Positions 6,480 through 14,708 of a stretch of 30,951 bases of DNA are shown piece after piece; the first letter of the stretch is position 1, and each line of letters starts with the position of its first letter. The stretch spans positions 1 through 30,951 of IMG/VR virus record IMGVR_UViG_3300027822_000031, one strand, 5' to 3'. Source of the DNA: a virus. The notes under the pieces are model-generated. The model worked only from the letters and a program-made list of their open reading frames with translations, did not search any database and was not told the DNA's origin. A program made the translations under genes and the position numbers.

Positions 6480-7665
6480 CTTGAATTAATGGTATTATTT
6501 TTAATCCACCTTCAGGCATTTTAAAATCTTGAAAGTTTTTGAATAATGGATTTAATATTTCGTTTTCAATATTATCTCTATCTTCTTCGGTTTGTTCTTG
6601 GAAATATTTTTTAGCTTCAATTAATAAAGCTCCTGAATTTCCAAAGATTGAATTGTCATTATGATTTATCAATATTGAAGGAACGCCTAATGATTTTGAA
6701 ATGTTATTACCTACACTTGTTTCTGTATGTGCAAATAATTTATCATTGATGTTTGTATCAACGTTTATAAACTTCATCACCTTATCAATATCATCACCTT
6801 CAAATTCCATTTCTAAGTGTAACATTCCGTCCACATTATCAGAACCTACAAAAGTTTGCATTTGTTTACGGAAGTTATCCCTTTCGGTTGTGGCTTCTTG
6901 TTTTTCTGCTTGTTCTGCTTCTGACAATTCTGATGCTGGTTTTCTTAAATCACCATCAATCATTGGTGGTGTTACCACTATCTTTTTGCCAAAGAACCCT
7001 TTAATTAAAGAAGTGTTTTTAAATTGACCTACTCTATATTCAGAATCAGCATCGTTAAGCACATTGTCAATGTGTGCTAATGGATAGATAGTTTCTTCTG
7101 GATTGTAAAAGAAAACTTGTCCTTTGTACTTTTTGATACCACCAGCTTTTTGTATTTGTGTTTCAATCACTTTTTTATCAGGATTGTAAACATCAATAAC
7201 ATTTATTTTCTTTTTATCTACTTTTCCATTTTCCTTATTCCAATTATCATAAACAAGTATTTTTCCATTCCAGTCTTTATCATCTTTTTTACCGACCAAA
7301 CAATGTTTGTATGGTAATATTTTTAAACTATCAATTTTGTAATTAAGGTTATAGTTTACATGGATAAATACACCATTTTGGTAGGCATAAGAATTGGCTA
7401 AATTAAAAAGGAATTTGCGTAGGGATGTGCGATATTCTTTATTTATAATAACTCCATTAAGAACCTCACCAAATCCTTTACCAACAATATATTTTCTAAA
7501 TAACTTTGTAGCTGGTTTTGCCGTTGCTGAATTATTTATAATTCGTTCAACACGTTCAGCGTAGCTATTTTCATAACCATTGGTATAAACACCAAACGAC
7601 TTATCGAACTTGACAAGTCGTTTGGCTAATTCAAATAATTTAGCTGCTACAAATTTCGCTTGCAT
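6457..7665 (-). CDS. phage portal protein
   Basis: The 402-residue protein resembles the divergent portal family of Bacteroidetes phages. The portal forms the dodecameric ring for DNA entry and the head-tail joint. Visible signs are an N-terminal helical region ending near KYIVGKGFGEVLNG (about 62-75), a wing-like beta region, and the C-terminal stem/crown pattern: HTETSVGNNISKSLGVPSIL (about 315-335), FGNSGALLIEAKKYFQ (about 342-357), then a helix with E and D before NPLFKNFQDF. It lies after the capsid genes instead of next to TerL. It overlaps the following adaptor gene by 23 bases. Confidence 0.8.
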   Translation of the reverse strand: MQAKFVAAKLFELAKRLVKFDKSFGVYTNGYENSYAERVERIINNSATAKPATKLFRKYIVGKGFGEVLNGVIINKEYRTSLRKFLFNLANSYAYQNGVFIHVNYNLNYKIDSLKILPYKHCLVGKKDDKDWNGKILVYDNWNKENGKVDKKKINVIDVYNPDKKVIETQIQKAGGIKKYKGQVFFYNPEETIYPLAHIDNVLNDADSEYRVGQFKNTSLIKGFFGKKIVVTPPMIDGDLRKPASELSEAEQAEKQEATTERDNFRKQMQTFVGSDNVDGMLHLEMEFEGDDIDKVMKFINVDTNINDKLFAHTETSVGNNISKSLGVPSILINHNDNSIFGNSGALLIEAKKYFQEQTEEDRDNIENEILNPLFKNFQDFKMPEGGLKIIPLIQDAANNKE

Positions 7666-7676
7666 CTTTTACGTCA

Positions 7677-8189
7677 TTAAGATTGTTTTGCTACGATAAG
7701 TTCTGCTAATTGGGTTTTATTCCCTTTTGGGTCTTCAATACCTAAATCAGTTGCAATAGCAATCAATTCATTTTTAGTATTATCATCGATCAACTTCTGA
7801 ATATTTTCAGGTAATATCACTTCTTCCTTTTCTTCTGGAATATGGCTAAATAATTCTTCACCTCTTGGGTGGTTTTCTAACAATTCAGCACCATATTCAT
7901 CGGTCATGTTGTCATTATTTACATAAACAGAACTTCCAAAACCTAAAGGAATGTTTTGATACATTTTTTTAAGTACAAAACCGCTGTTTTTTTTGTCTTG
8001 ATTTTTCATAATCTGTATTTGTTTTATGAATTTTTGAAATTTAATTTTGAAATCTTTACATGAAGGGCAAACATCTTGATTAAACACCCTTTTGTAATCA
8101 CTTGCAAATGATGAAATCAAGCGGTTTCCGTTTTTATCTTTATCAGTTAAAACTTCTTCCGCTTTATATTTCAGCCATTTGTCATACAT
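7677..8189 (-). CDS. head-region protein with C-terminal SAP/HeH-like domain
   Basis: The 170-residue protein is of unknown function. Residues 1-65 are helical with a CPSCKDF motif near 41-47. The middle (about 85-120) is acidic and aromatic. Residues about 130-168 (LIDDNTKNELIAIATDLGI and onward) resemble a short helix-extended-helix SAP/HeH fold, which often binds nucleic acid and is common in head-tail genes of phages. It lies between the portal and a structural gene and joins the preceding gene by TAATG. A minor head or neck role is likely from position. Confidence 0.65.
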   Translation of the reverse strand: MYDKWLKYKAEEVLTDKDKNGNRLISSFASDYKRVFNQDVCPSCKDFKIKFQKFIKQIQIMKNQDKKNSGFVLKKMYQNIPLGFGSSVYVNNDNMTDEYGAELLENHPRGEELFSHIPEEKEEVILPENIQKLIDDNTKNELIAIATDLGIEDPKGNKTQLAELIVAKQS

Positions 8190-8785
8190 TATGCAGATGC
8201 AAACTTATTATTGAAAGCCGTTAAGCTTGTGGTATAGTCTGTATCTCTGTAAATGTGTGGTAGATATGGTTCTTTGAATCCTGAAGGAGTTGATAAAGTC
8301 ATAACTATTGTTCCATCATTTTCGTTTGAACCGTCTGTTAATTCAGATAATTCAAGTCCAAATTTCAATCCAAAGAATAAGAAAGCGTGTTTGTTTTCTT
8401 CACCCTTCCATTTTCTCTCAAGAACTGCATAAACTTTTGCGCCTGCAATGAATTTATTTACTTCATTTCTTGTTTGTTCGCTAGGGTCATAAACTCGAAT
8501 ACCAGCAATTGAATGAATGACACCATTATCTGAATCCTCTGGGGCTTCTAATGAATTAGTGTAATTCATAATTTGTTTGATACCTTGAACTTCATATCCT
8601 GTTTTAGCAGCTACTAATGCTAGTTGATTAATCAAAGATGAAGGAAGTGCTGCATCAAATGTAATTCCTGATGCAAGTAAATCGTGTTCATTTATTAAGA
8701 TTAATCGTTGTTCAATACCAGCTACTGGCTTGTTATCACATGAGCGTAAAATATCAGCACCCATTGTTGCACATACTTCTGACAT
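8189..8785 (-). CDS. putative virion structural protein
   Basis: The 198-residue protein is soluble and rich in beta-like segments, with no enzymatic motif. It follows the major capsid gene by 18 bases and is coupled to the next gene by TAATG. The size and position allow a head decoration, head-fibre or tail-tube role. The YRDTDYTTSLTAFNNKFA end is compatible with an assembly contact. I cannot assign a family by eye. It is probably abundant in the virion because it sits directly behind the capsid gene. Confidence 0.6.
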   Translation of the reverse strand: MSEVCATMGADILRSCDNKPVAGIEQRLILINEHDLLASGITFDAALPSSLINQLALVAAKTGYEVQGIKQIMNYTNSLEAPEDSDNGVIHSIAGIRVYDPSEQTRNEVNKFIAGAKVYAVLERKWKGEENKHAFLFFGLKFGLELSELTDGSNENDGTIVMTLSTPSGFKEPYLPHIYRDTDYTTSLTAFNNKFASA

Positions 8786-8803
8786 AATTTTTTGTTTTAA
8801 ATA

Positions 8804-9877
8804 TTAATATGCTGCTACTGCTAAGTAATCTTCTAAGAATTTGGCATCAAGCTTCATTCTAAAATCCATTACATTCACCTCGTGATATTTGTCATAAAAC
8901 GATTCAATTTTTTCTAAATCATCGGTGCTTACTGTACCTACTGGAATGTTTCCAGGAGTTGTCAATAATGCACGATGTGGAAGGTTCAATTTTGTACCAT
9001 TGTCTTGGTAGTTTTCAATGATAGAATCCCAATCGTAACGTGGTACAATTTTGATTTGTCTAAACACATCTTTTAGACCACCATTTTCAACATTATCAAG
9101 AGTAAATGCTAACGATTTATCTTCTTTATAATCTTGCCAGTTTTCAGCAACTTCACTTGTTACGTGAATATAAACAGGAAGTCCTTTTTTAGAAACCAAT
9201 TGTTTCAATCTTGGGTCTGCTTTTTTCCACATTTTACGGAAAAGATTAAAAGCGTAATCTTCTGGTAAATTTTGTTGTGCTGCATAGTTTGCACCATCAT
9301 TGGCATCAATCTTTACATAACGCTTTGAAGTCGTTGGAATATCAATCGTTAAGATTTGTTTCCAAAAACCATCAAGCATATTAAAGAAACCTAAATCAGT
9401 TCCATTTGTAAAGTTTCCACCGTTATCAATTGTTTCAGCAGCTTCATCACCAAACCAGATGATACGTTGTATCATTTCTTTCATGGCATCAGCAATACGC
9501 ATTAGGACAACACCTAATTCTTCACTATCAATTTTGTCGTAAAAATCAGGATTGATTTTCTTAACTTTTTTGAATAGTTTAAGTAATGGATTGCTGTCAG
9601 TAGAACAATGCTCAAATCTATCACCTATAAGTTTAGGCGACCATTTTTTTTCTGACAATGGAATTTTATTTCCATTAGCATCAGGTTTACATTGTAAGAT
9701 TTTCTTACCTACTAATCCTAATGTACCAATAAAAGGAATTTGTGTATCCCATTCAATACCTGAATGAATATCATGGTGTTCTGCAATTTCAGAAGTTTCT
9801 AAAACATACTCATAAACCGCTTGGGATATTTGTTGTGCTTCTTCTGTGTTGATTGTTAAGTCTTCTACATTAAACAT
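8804..9877 (-). CDS. major capsid protein
   Basis: The 357-residue protein has the size and pattern of an HK97-fold capsid protein of Bacteroidetes phages: a charged N-arm, a hydrophobic IPFIGTLGLVGKKIL stretch near 48-62, a long spine-like helix with EELGVVLMRIADAMKEMIQRIIWFGDE (cited in parts; about 119-145), and a C-terminal P/A-domain region with LLTTPGNIPVGT near 302-313. It directly follows the protease-scaffold gene by 19 bases, the standard protease-capsid order. There is no delta domain at the N-terminus; the scaffold function seems to reside in the protease gene. Confidence 0.82.
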   Translation of the reverse strand: MFNVEDLTINTEEAQQISQAVYEYVLETSEIAEHHDIHSGIEWDTQIPFIGTLGLVGKKILQCKPDANGNKIPLSEKKWSPKLIGDRFEHCSTDSNPLLKLFKKVKKINPDFYDKIDSEELGVVLMRIADAMKEMIQRIIWFGDEAAETIDNGGNFTNGTDLGFFNMLDGFWKQILTIDIPTTSKRYVKIDANDGANYAAQQNLPEDYAFNLFRKMWKKADPRLKQLVSKKGLPVYIHVTSEVAENWQDYKEDKSLAFTLDNVENGGLKDVFRQIKIVPRYDWDSIIENYQDNGTKLNLPHRALLTTPGNIPVGTVSTDDLEKIESFYDKYHEVNVMDFRMKLDAKFLEDYLAVAAY

Positions 9878-9896
9878 AATTCGTAGTTTTTAAATA

Positions 9897-10433
9897 TTAA
9901 TCTTTTTTAAATAAATTTCTGGTTTTATCATCATCAATTTCTGGTTTTTTATTTCCGTCAATTTTTGGTTTGTAATTAAATGATGAAGAAACTTCTTTCT
10001 TTACATCTTCAATAACAACTTTAAGATTTTTGATACTATCAATAGCCGTATCAACATCACCTTTAAGTTTTAAGTTTTCTGCTTTTAAACTTTCGTTTTC
10101 AGTTTTCAATGCTTCCACTTCTTCGCTATCATCTTCTTCGGTTTCTGTTTTGATTTCGGTTAATTCACCGCTTACAAAAACATAAGTGTCACCGCTTGGC
10201 ATAACATATTCACCATCGGCTGGGTTTCCGTCAATATTTGCTTTATCACCTACTTGTGGTTCGGCATCAGTTTCTACGTCTGGGAAATCTATTTCCGTTC
10301 CGTTAGCATCTTGCACTAATAGTGCTTTTGGATTTTCATTGCCTGTTAATCTGTTCAAAATTTTGTTTAGTGTTTCACCTAAACCATTGAACTTTTTATC
10401 GGCTTCTTTTTTTGTTAAAACTTCTTTAGACAT
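9897..10433 (-). CDS. possible nested scaffold protein (internal start in protease gene)
   Basis: An in-frame ATG at 10433 (MSKEVLTKKEADKKF) sits exactly where the protease domain ends and the acidic coiled-coil part begins. Translation there would give a 178-residue free scaffold protein. The arrangement is known from lambda C/Nu3 and related phages. No Shine-Dalgarno sequence decides the matter, because these organisms rarely use one. This is an inference from domain layout. Confidence 0.35.
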   Translation of the reverse strand: MSKEVLTKKEADKKFNGLGETLNKILNRLTGNENPKALLVQDANGTEIDFPDVETDAEPQVGDKANIDGNPADGEYVMPSGDTYVFVSGELTEIKTETEEDDSEEVEALKTENESLKAENLKLKGDVDTAIDSIKNLKVVIEDVKKEVSSSFNYKPKIDGNKKPEIDDDKTRNLFKKD

Positions 10434-11051
10434 GTTTTTCTTATTTATGGTTCTACTTTTTGTATTTAGAGTTCTTAATGAATTAAATATTAATGAGTTT
10501 TCAGAGGAGTAAACATTTTCAATTTCTGTATAAAAGCCGTAATCTAAGCACTCGTCAAGTGTTACATCTCTACTTTCATTCATTAATTCAATTGCTTTGT
10601 CTTTTGTAATAGATGTTCTTTCAGCATACAGTTCAGCAATTTCATTATCTACATTTTCAAGCACTTCGTATGTTTTTTTAGCTTCGTTTTTATCTGCTGC
10701 TTCTACCCATAGCCAGGCATTGTGAACAAATGGTTTTAGATATTTACTTCCTATTCTTTTGTCTGCCGCTAATAAAAGGATGACACCACTTGATGCACAA
10801 AAGCCATCAGCACGAGATGTTAAAGTGATTTTCTTTTCATCTTTTACTCTTAGCAACTTATTATACATTGAAAATGCAGTAGTAGTGCAACCCCCAAATG
10901 TGTGTATGTTATAAATCAATTCATCACCTTCCTTTAAATCTAAACTATCAATAGATGTGTTTAAATCAGAACGGTCGTATTCAGAGCCATCATTCCAATA
11001 TTTAAAAGGAACAATATCTCCATAGATATTGATTTCGTGTGTGGTGTTCAT
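9897..11051 (-). CDS. ClpP-type prohead protease with fused scaffold-like domain
   Basis: The 384-residue protein has two parts. Residues about 5-180 are a ClpP/S14-like serine protease with a likely triad S87 (DGFCASSGV), H110 (FVHNAW) and D162 (ESRDVTLDE). Residues about 205-384 are polar, acidic and contain a strong coiled coil (about 305-350), as in capsid scaffolds. An internal ATG (M207, base 10433) could give a separate 178-residue scaffold, as Nu3 is made from inside lambda gene C. The gene precedes the capsid gene. Its own start lies behind a short divergent intergenic region shared with the + strand gene at 11125. Confidence 0.85.
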   Translation of the reverse strand: MNTTHEINIYGDIVPFKYWNDGSEYDRSDLNTSIDSLDLKEGDELIYNIHTFGGCTTTAFSMYNKLLRVKDEKKITLTSRADGFCASSGVILLLAADKRIGSKYLKPFVHNAWLWVEAADKNEAKKTYEVLENVDNEIAELYAERTSITKDKAIELMNESRDVTLDECLDYGFYTEIENVYSSENSLIFNSLRTLNTKSRTINKKNMSKEVLTKKEADKKFNGLGETLNKILNRLTGNENPKALLVQDANGTEIDFPDVETDAEPQVGDKANIDGNPADGEYVMPSGDTYVFVSGELTEIKTETEEDDSEEVEALKTENESLKAENLKLKGDVDTAIDSIKNLKVVIEDVKKEVSSSFNYKPKIDGNKKPEIDDDKTRNLFKKD

Positions 11052-11058
11052 ACAAAGA

Positions 11059-11066
11059 CAAAATTA
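11059..11066 (-). promoter_or_regulatory. possible -7 box before the protease gene
   Basis: On the minus strand TAATTTTG fits TAnnTTTG seven bases before the ATG of the protease gene. A good -33 TTG at the right distance is missing, and the leader would be almost absent. It is offered only as a candidate head-gene promoter. Confidence 0.3.
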
Positions 11067-11080
11067 CGTTCAAGTATCAG

Positions 11081-11108
11081 TTACTAACTGCCACTATTTT
11101 GGTAGTAA
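11081..11108. repeat. nested inverted repeats in divergent intergenic region
   Basis: TTACTA (11081-11086) and TAGTAA (11103-11108) are perfect inverted arms. Inside them ACTGCCA (11087-11093) and TGGTAGT (11100-11106) pair with a single G-T wobble around a 6-nt loop. The repeats lie between two oppositely directed -7-like boxes. They could be an operator for the two divergent genes. Confidence 0.45.
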
Positions 11109-11121
11109 TTTTGTATATTTG
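11106..11121 (+). promoter_or_regulatory. two overlapping-position -7 boxes for the + strand gene
   Basis: TAATTTTG (11106-11113) and TATATTTG (11114-11121) both match TAnnTTTG just before the ATG at 11125. The first would give a very short leader, the second a leaderless or start-internal transcript. A clear -33 TTG is not seen. Confidence 0.4.
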
Positions 11122-11124
11122 CGT

Positions 11125-11418
11125 ATGGTTTTATTTGTAGTTTTATTAATAATTGTAGGTGTTGTCTTAATAATTGGTTGGACTAAACTAATTAATATGA
11201 TATTTAACCCATTGATTAAACGTTCTGAAAAAAAGCAAATTCAAACAGATAATATTGATAACCCTTATATTGAAGCACATTTAATAAGACGTAGAAATGA
11301 TAATGATTACGAAGAATACTTGAAATGGCTTGATGATAATGGTGGTGGTTTACCTATCAATAAAATCTTAACTCGTGAAGAATGGGAATTCAAACAACAA
11401 TTAGATAATGCTTTTTAA
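11125..11418 (+). CDS. small membrane protein on the opposite strand of the late operon
   Basis: I choose the ATG at 11125 (97 residues), because the signal-like helix starts there (MVLFVVLLIIVGVVLIIGW). The longer reading from 11029 is antisense to the protease start. After the N-terminal helix (2-19) follows a basic/polar cytosolic part with R-K-rich and acidic stretches and a C-terminal TREEWEFKQQ. It is the only + strand gene besides the integrase. It is divergent from the protease gene and convergent with the HTH gene, with overlapping stops. This suggests a moron-type gene expressed independently of the late operon, possibly in the lysogen. Function is unknown. Confidence 0.7.
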   Translation: MVLFVVLLIIVGVVLIIGWTKLINMIFNPLIKRSEKKQIQTDNIDNPYIEAHLIRRRNDNDYEEYLKWLDDNGGGLPINKILTREEWEFKQQLDNAF

Positions 11419-11645
11419 TTACTACTTTTCATTTTTCGGATTATCTTATAAATAGTGCTTTCAGGTGTTTTTGTGTCAATTGATGTATTAGTAACCGCCT
11501 GGCTTGTCTTATTTCCTTTTCTTTTTTCTCGTAAATACGTTTCGTAAATAAACTTATGCCCTATTATGGTAATAGAAATAATCCCTTGCTTAACTAAATC
11601 GCTAAGTAGGTCTTTATCATCTAATATTTGTAAGTATTTATACAT
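11415..11645 (-). CDS. small HTH-like DNA-binding protein
   Basis: The 76-residue protein has an N-terminal helical part (LLSDLVKQGIISITIIGHKF) and a C-terminal part from about 42 on (NKTSQAVTNTSIDTKTPEST followed by IYKIIRKMK) that reads like a helix-turn-helix with a basic recognition helix. It lies between the zinc-ribbon gene (3 bases away) and the oppositely directed membrane gene, beside the possible operator at 11081-11108. A regulatory role on that region is a reasonable guess. The HTH call is by eye only. Confidence 0.6.
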   Translation of the reverse strand: MYKYLQILDDKDLLSDLVKQGIISITIIGHKFIYETYLREKRKGNKTSQAVTNTSIDTKTPESTIYKIIRKMKSSN

Positions 11646-11648
11646 TAA

Positions 11649-11894
11649 TTACCAATTCCCTAAAGGGCACTTTTCGTTTTTACTTCTTAATTTTGTTGAT
11701 AGTGGACACCCACATTCTTTACATTTTAAACCTTGAATTTCTTTGATAGAATAGTCAGGTAACAAAGTTTCATACGTTCCAATTATGGCACTATGACACT
11801 TTTTACAATGTTCAGCCCTTGCCTTTGCAAAATCAATCCGTTCTTTTTTTAGATAGGATTTCCAACCGTCTATTATGTTTGTGATGCCTCCCAT
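11649..11894 (-). CDS. small zinc-ribbon protein
   Basis: The 81-residue protein has cysteine pairs suited to bind zinc: C30-x2-C33-H34 and C58-x2-C61-x-C63, with another C76 in CPLGNW. The N-terminal half is helical and basic (WKSYLKKERIDFAKARAEHC). Similar small Cys-rich proteins ending in a CPLGKW-like motif occur beside tail genes in many phages, but their job is not established. The start overlaps the tape measure stop as TAATG, so it is co-translated with tail genes and may act in tail assembly. Confidence 0.7.
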   Translation of the reverse strand: MGGITNIIDGWKSYLKKERIDFAKARAEHCKKCHSAIIGTYETLLPDYSIKEIQGLKCKECGCPLSTKLRSKNEKCPLGNW

Positions 11895-14704
11895 TAACTT
11901 ATGTTTGCACCGTCCACAACTTCGCTATAACTTGTTTGTCCATCGTTTATATCTGTAACCGCAACAATTGGTGAAGGCATTTCTTGTAATGCTTCTGAAA
12001 AAGCTTCTTTCATTTGTTCACTACTTGCACCATTATTATTAACAACACTTCTTTGAACAACACCGCCAGAAGCAAATACATTAGGTCTGCTAACAATTCC
12101 ACCATCACGATAGGTGTCGTTAAATTCCATAAATAAACGTGCTGCATTTCTATTCATTACACCGATTACCTCGCCTTGTTCTGCTTCAAATGCAGTACCA
12201 TCTTCGCCTGTAAATCTTGTTCCACCTTGTGAATGACGTTTACCACCAATATTAAACAAAGCTCCTTTTTCTGCTTTAGGTACTTTTGTGGAAGTAATTT
12301 TCTTAACATTTGCAACACCTGATGCAACTGCAGCAGCGGCGGCGATTGCACCTAACACCGGACCCACAATTGCAATGCCCGCAAGTGAACTATACGCTTT
12401 TGTTGCTGCTTGATATGTAGCAATAGTTGTTTCTGCAATTGCCGCTGCTTTTCCAGCTGCTGTATGTTCTCCCAATAAGGAAGCTAGATTTCCAAATGTT
12501 TGTGATGCAATCGCAAGTATAAAATCTTGTTTTGATTTTTGTATGTCCTTTTCTACTTTGGCGTATTTGGCTTCAATCTTAGATTTATCAGCACTCACCT
12601 TTTCAGCATTGGCTAACTCAATTTCTTTTTGTCGATCAAGGTCTGATTGTTTTAATGCTAACTGTGCTAAATAGTTTTCTTCAGCCAAAACCATGTCATT
12701 TTCAAAGTCAATAGCTTTTTGTTCTTTTCTGGCTTCTTCACGTGCTAATTCTTCTTCTTCTCTTATTGCACGATTTTCATCTTCTAAATCTTTCTTAGCT
12801 TGAAGGTATTCATTATCCTTTTCAAGTTTTGCAGTATTGAATTCTTCTTGAGATAAAATCTTTGCTTCAAATTGTTCTTGAAGTTTTTCTAACTCAATGG
12901 CGTTTATAGCATCTAAGCCTGTTAATCTTGCTTGATAGATTTGTTCATTACTTAGTTGTTCAGTAAGAAGTTTATTATCTAGTAATGCCTTATCGTTTTG
13001 TAATTCTCTATCAAGATTTTGTATTGCAAGTTCCGCCTGTTTCCCTAAGAAATCTTTTTTGATATTTAAGACTTCCGTTTCATATTTGGTCTGGGAAATC
13101 TTTTTCGCTTTTAATTCTTCTTCAAGAAGTTTTAAGCGTTTATCTTTTATAGTTGTTTCAAACTTTAATTGTTCTGATAATGTTTTTGATTTGCTTTGAT
13201 TTTCTGCAACGAATAATGCAAGCCTTTGGGTGCTTTCTTTTAAAGCGTTGTCTATTGCTTTTTTTGCTAAAGCGTTTTGTTCTTTTTGATATGCACTTTT
13301 TGCACTTATGAATTTTAATTCCGTTGCTTTTTGTTCTTTGTCTTTGTTGATTAGTTCGGCTTTTAACTCATTAAGGGCTTGTAAGTCTTTACGTCCTGAA
13401 TCGTTTTGTGATTGTTGTAATTCTTCACTTTGTATTTTCAAAAGAAGTATTTCCTTTTCTGATGTTGCTAATTCTTTGGAAATTCTCAAAGCTTCATCTG
13501 CTGCTGCTTTTCTTTCATTAGTTGTTTTGGTAGTATCTTTTGCAATTAGTTCTTGTTCTTTGATTAAGTCTAAAGATTTGGCACGTGTTAAAACTATTTC
13601 AGCTTCTTTTTGCTCAATTGCTTCACTCATTCGTTGGATTTCTTGCTGTGCCTTTGCTGCTTCTTTGATGTCGCCAACTGCTTCACCAAATGCCGCTGGT
13701 AGATTTTTAGCCCTTTCAATTGTTCTTTCTACTGCTGGAATTAATTCTTTTTCTAATTGGTCTTTATAAGCTTTCAGACTTTCAGCTTCGGATTTATCGC
13801 CTGTTAATTCGTTCCATTTTATACGCAATGTTGTTACACCAATAAGTAAACTGTTTAGTGTAATTGTCCAACTATCTTTTAGTTGACCAAAAACAGAAGT
13901 TCCTAATTTCTGAACGACACCAATAATACCTTGAAATGCCCCTTTAAGTGGTGCTAAGGCTCGATTAACTTTATCAATTCCTGATTGTGTTGATGCAAAC
14001 CCAGCAACTAATGAACCAATAAGTACAACGATTGCACCGATACCAGTAGCAATCAAAGCATACTTAAATATCTTTAATGCTTTACTTCCTGCACCTACTG
14101 ATTTAGTAGAAGCGTTTTGTGCAACTGTTTGAGACTTTAGACTATCTCTATTTGCCATTCCTTTTTGAGTTACATCACCCAAATTGACACCCATTATGTT
14201 TACTTTTTTTAGTGCTGATATTACACCTTCTTCGTACTTTCCTATTCCAATTTTTTGTTGTTCTAATCCTGACACATTGCTTTCAATGTATTCATTGTTC
14301 TTGTCAATTTTAGAATTGATTTCAGTTATAGCATCTTTACCAGCTTTTGTCTTTCCGTTTATTTCATTTCGGATTGCTAATAGCTTCTTGTTACTTTCTC
14401 TTGACTGAATAACACTTACATTCTCTCTTGATAGTTCATTTGAAAGGTTTTTAACACCAGTCATATTTTCGGCTAGTGATTTTTTATTTACATTGTAAGT
14501 TGTGTTTAGTTTTTTTAGTTCTGCATCACTTTTAACAAATGTTTTCACTTGTTCATCAGTAGCCGTAGCAAGATTACCAGTTTCTTTTTTTAGTTGCTTC
14601 TGGGATTCTTTTAATACGTTGATTTGTTTTATCAACTTTGCATTATCTTCTTGCATTTTCTTGGTGTTCAACTCCAATTCTGCAATAATTATCTTTTCAG
14701 CCAT
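11894..14704 (-). CDS. tail tape measure protein
   Basis: At 936 residues this is the longest protein of the window. It has extended helical and coiled-coil regions rich in E, K, Q and L (about 1-150 and 340-740), a membrane-type segment at about 212-236 (KIFKYALIATGIGAIVVLIG), and an alanine/glycine-rich hydrophobic part near 760-830. The C-terminus has the GALFNIGGKRHSQGGTRF / EAEQGEVIGVMNR pattern often seen at the end of Bacteroidetes tape measures. The protein sets tail length and helps DNA entry. With the common rule of 0.15 nm per residue the tail would be near 140 nm. It follows a glycosyltransferase-like gene instead of the usual frameshifted chaperone pair. Confidence 0.88.
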   Translation of the reverse strand: MAEKIIIAELELNTKKMQEDNAKLIKQINVLKESQKQLKKETGNLATATDEQVKTFVKSDAELKKLNTTYNVNKKSLAENMTGVKNLSNELSRENVSVIQSRESNKKLLAIRNEINGKTKAGKDAITEINSKIDKNNEYIESNVSGLEQQKIGIGKYEEGVISALKKVNIMGVNLGDVTQKGMANRDSLKSQTVAQNASTKSVGAGSKALKIFKYALIATGIGAIVVLIGSLVAGFASTQSGIDKVNRALAPLKGAFQGIIGVVQKLGTSVFGQLKDSWTITLNSLLIGVTTLRIKWNELTGDKSEAESLKAYKDQLEKELIPAVERTIERAKNLPAAFGEAVGDIKEAAKAQQEIQRMSEAIEQKEAEIVLTRAKSLDLIKEQELIAKDTTKTTNERKAAADEALRISKELATSEKEILLLKIQSEELQQSQNDSGRKDLQALNELKAELINKDKEQKATELKFISAKSAYQKEQNALAKKAIDNALKESTQRLALFVAENQSKSKTLSEQLKFETTIKDKRLKLLEEELKAKKISQTKYETEVLNIKKDFLGKQAELAIQNLDRELQNDKALLDNKLLTEQLSNEQIYQARLTGLDAINAIELEKLQEQFEAKILSQEEFNTAKLEKDNEYLQAKKDLEDENRAIREEEELAREEARKEQKAIDFENDMVLAEENYLAQLALKQSDLDRQKEIELANAEKVSADKSKIEAKYAKVEKDIQKSKQDFILAIASQTFGNLASLLGEHTAAGKAAAIAETTIATYQAATKAYSSLAGIAIVGPVLGAIAAAAAVASGVANVKKITSTKVPKAEKGALFNIGGKRHSQGGTRFTGEDGTAFEAEQGEVIGVMNRNAARLFMEFNDTYRDGGIVSRPNVFASGGVVQRSVVNNNGASSEQMKEAFSEALQEMPSPIVAVTDINDGQTSYSEVVDGANIS

Positions 14705-14708
14705 TGTA

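Noticed and set aside
13308-13769. 153-codon + strand ORF inside the tape measure gene
   Set aside because: It is the antisense shadow of a helical, low-complexity coding region, rich in S, A, L and F as expected for such shadows.
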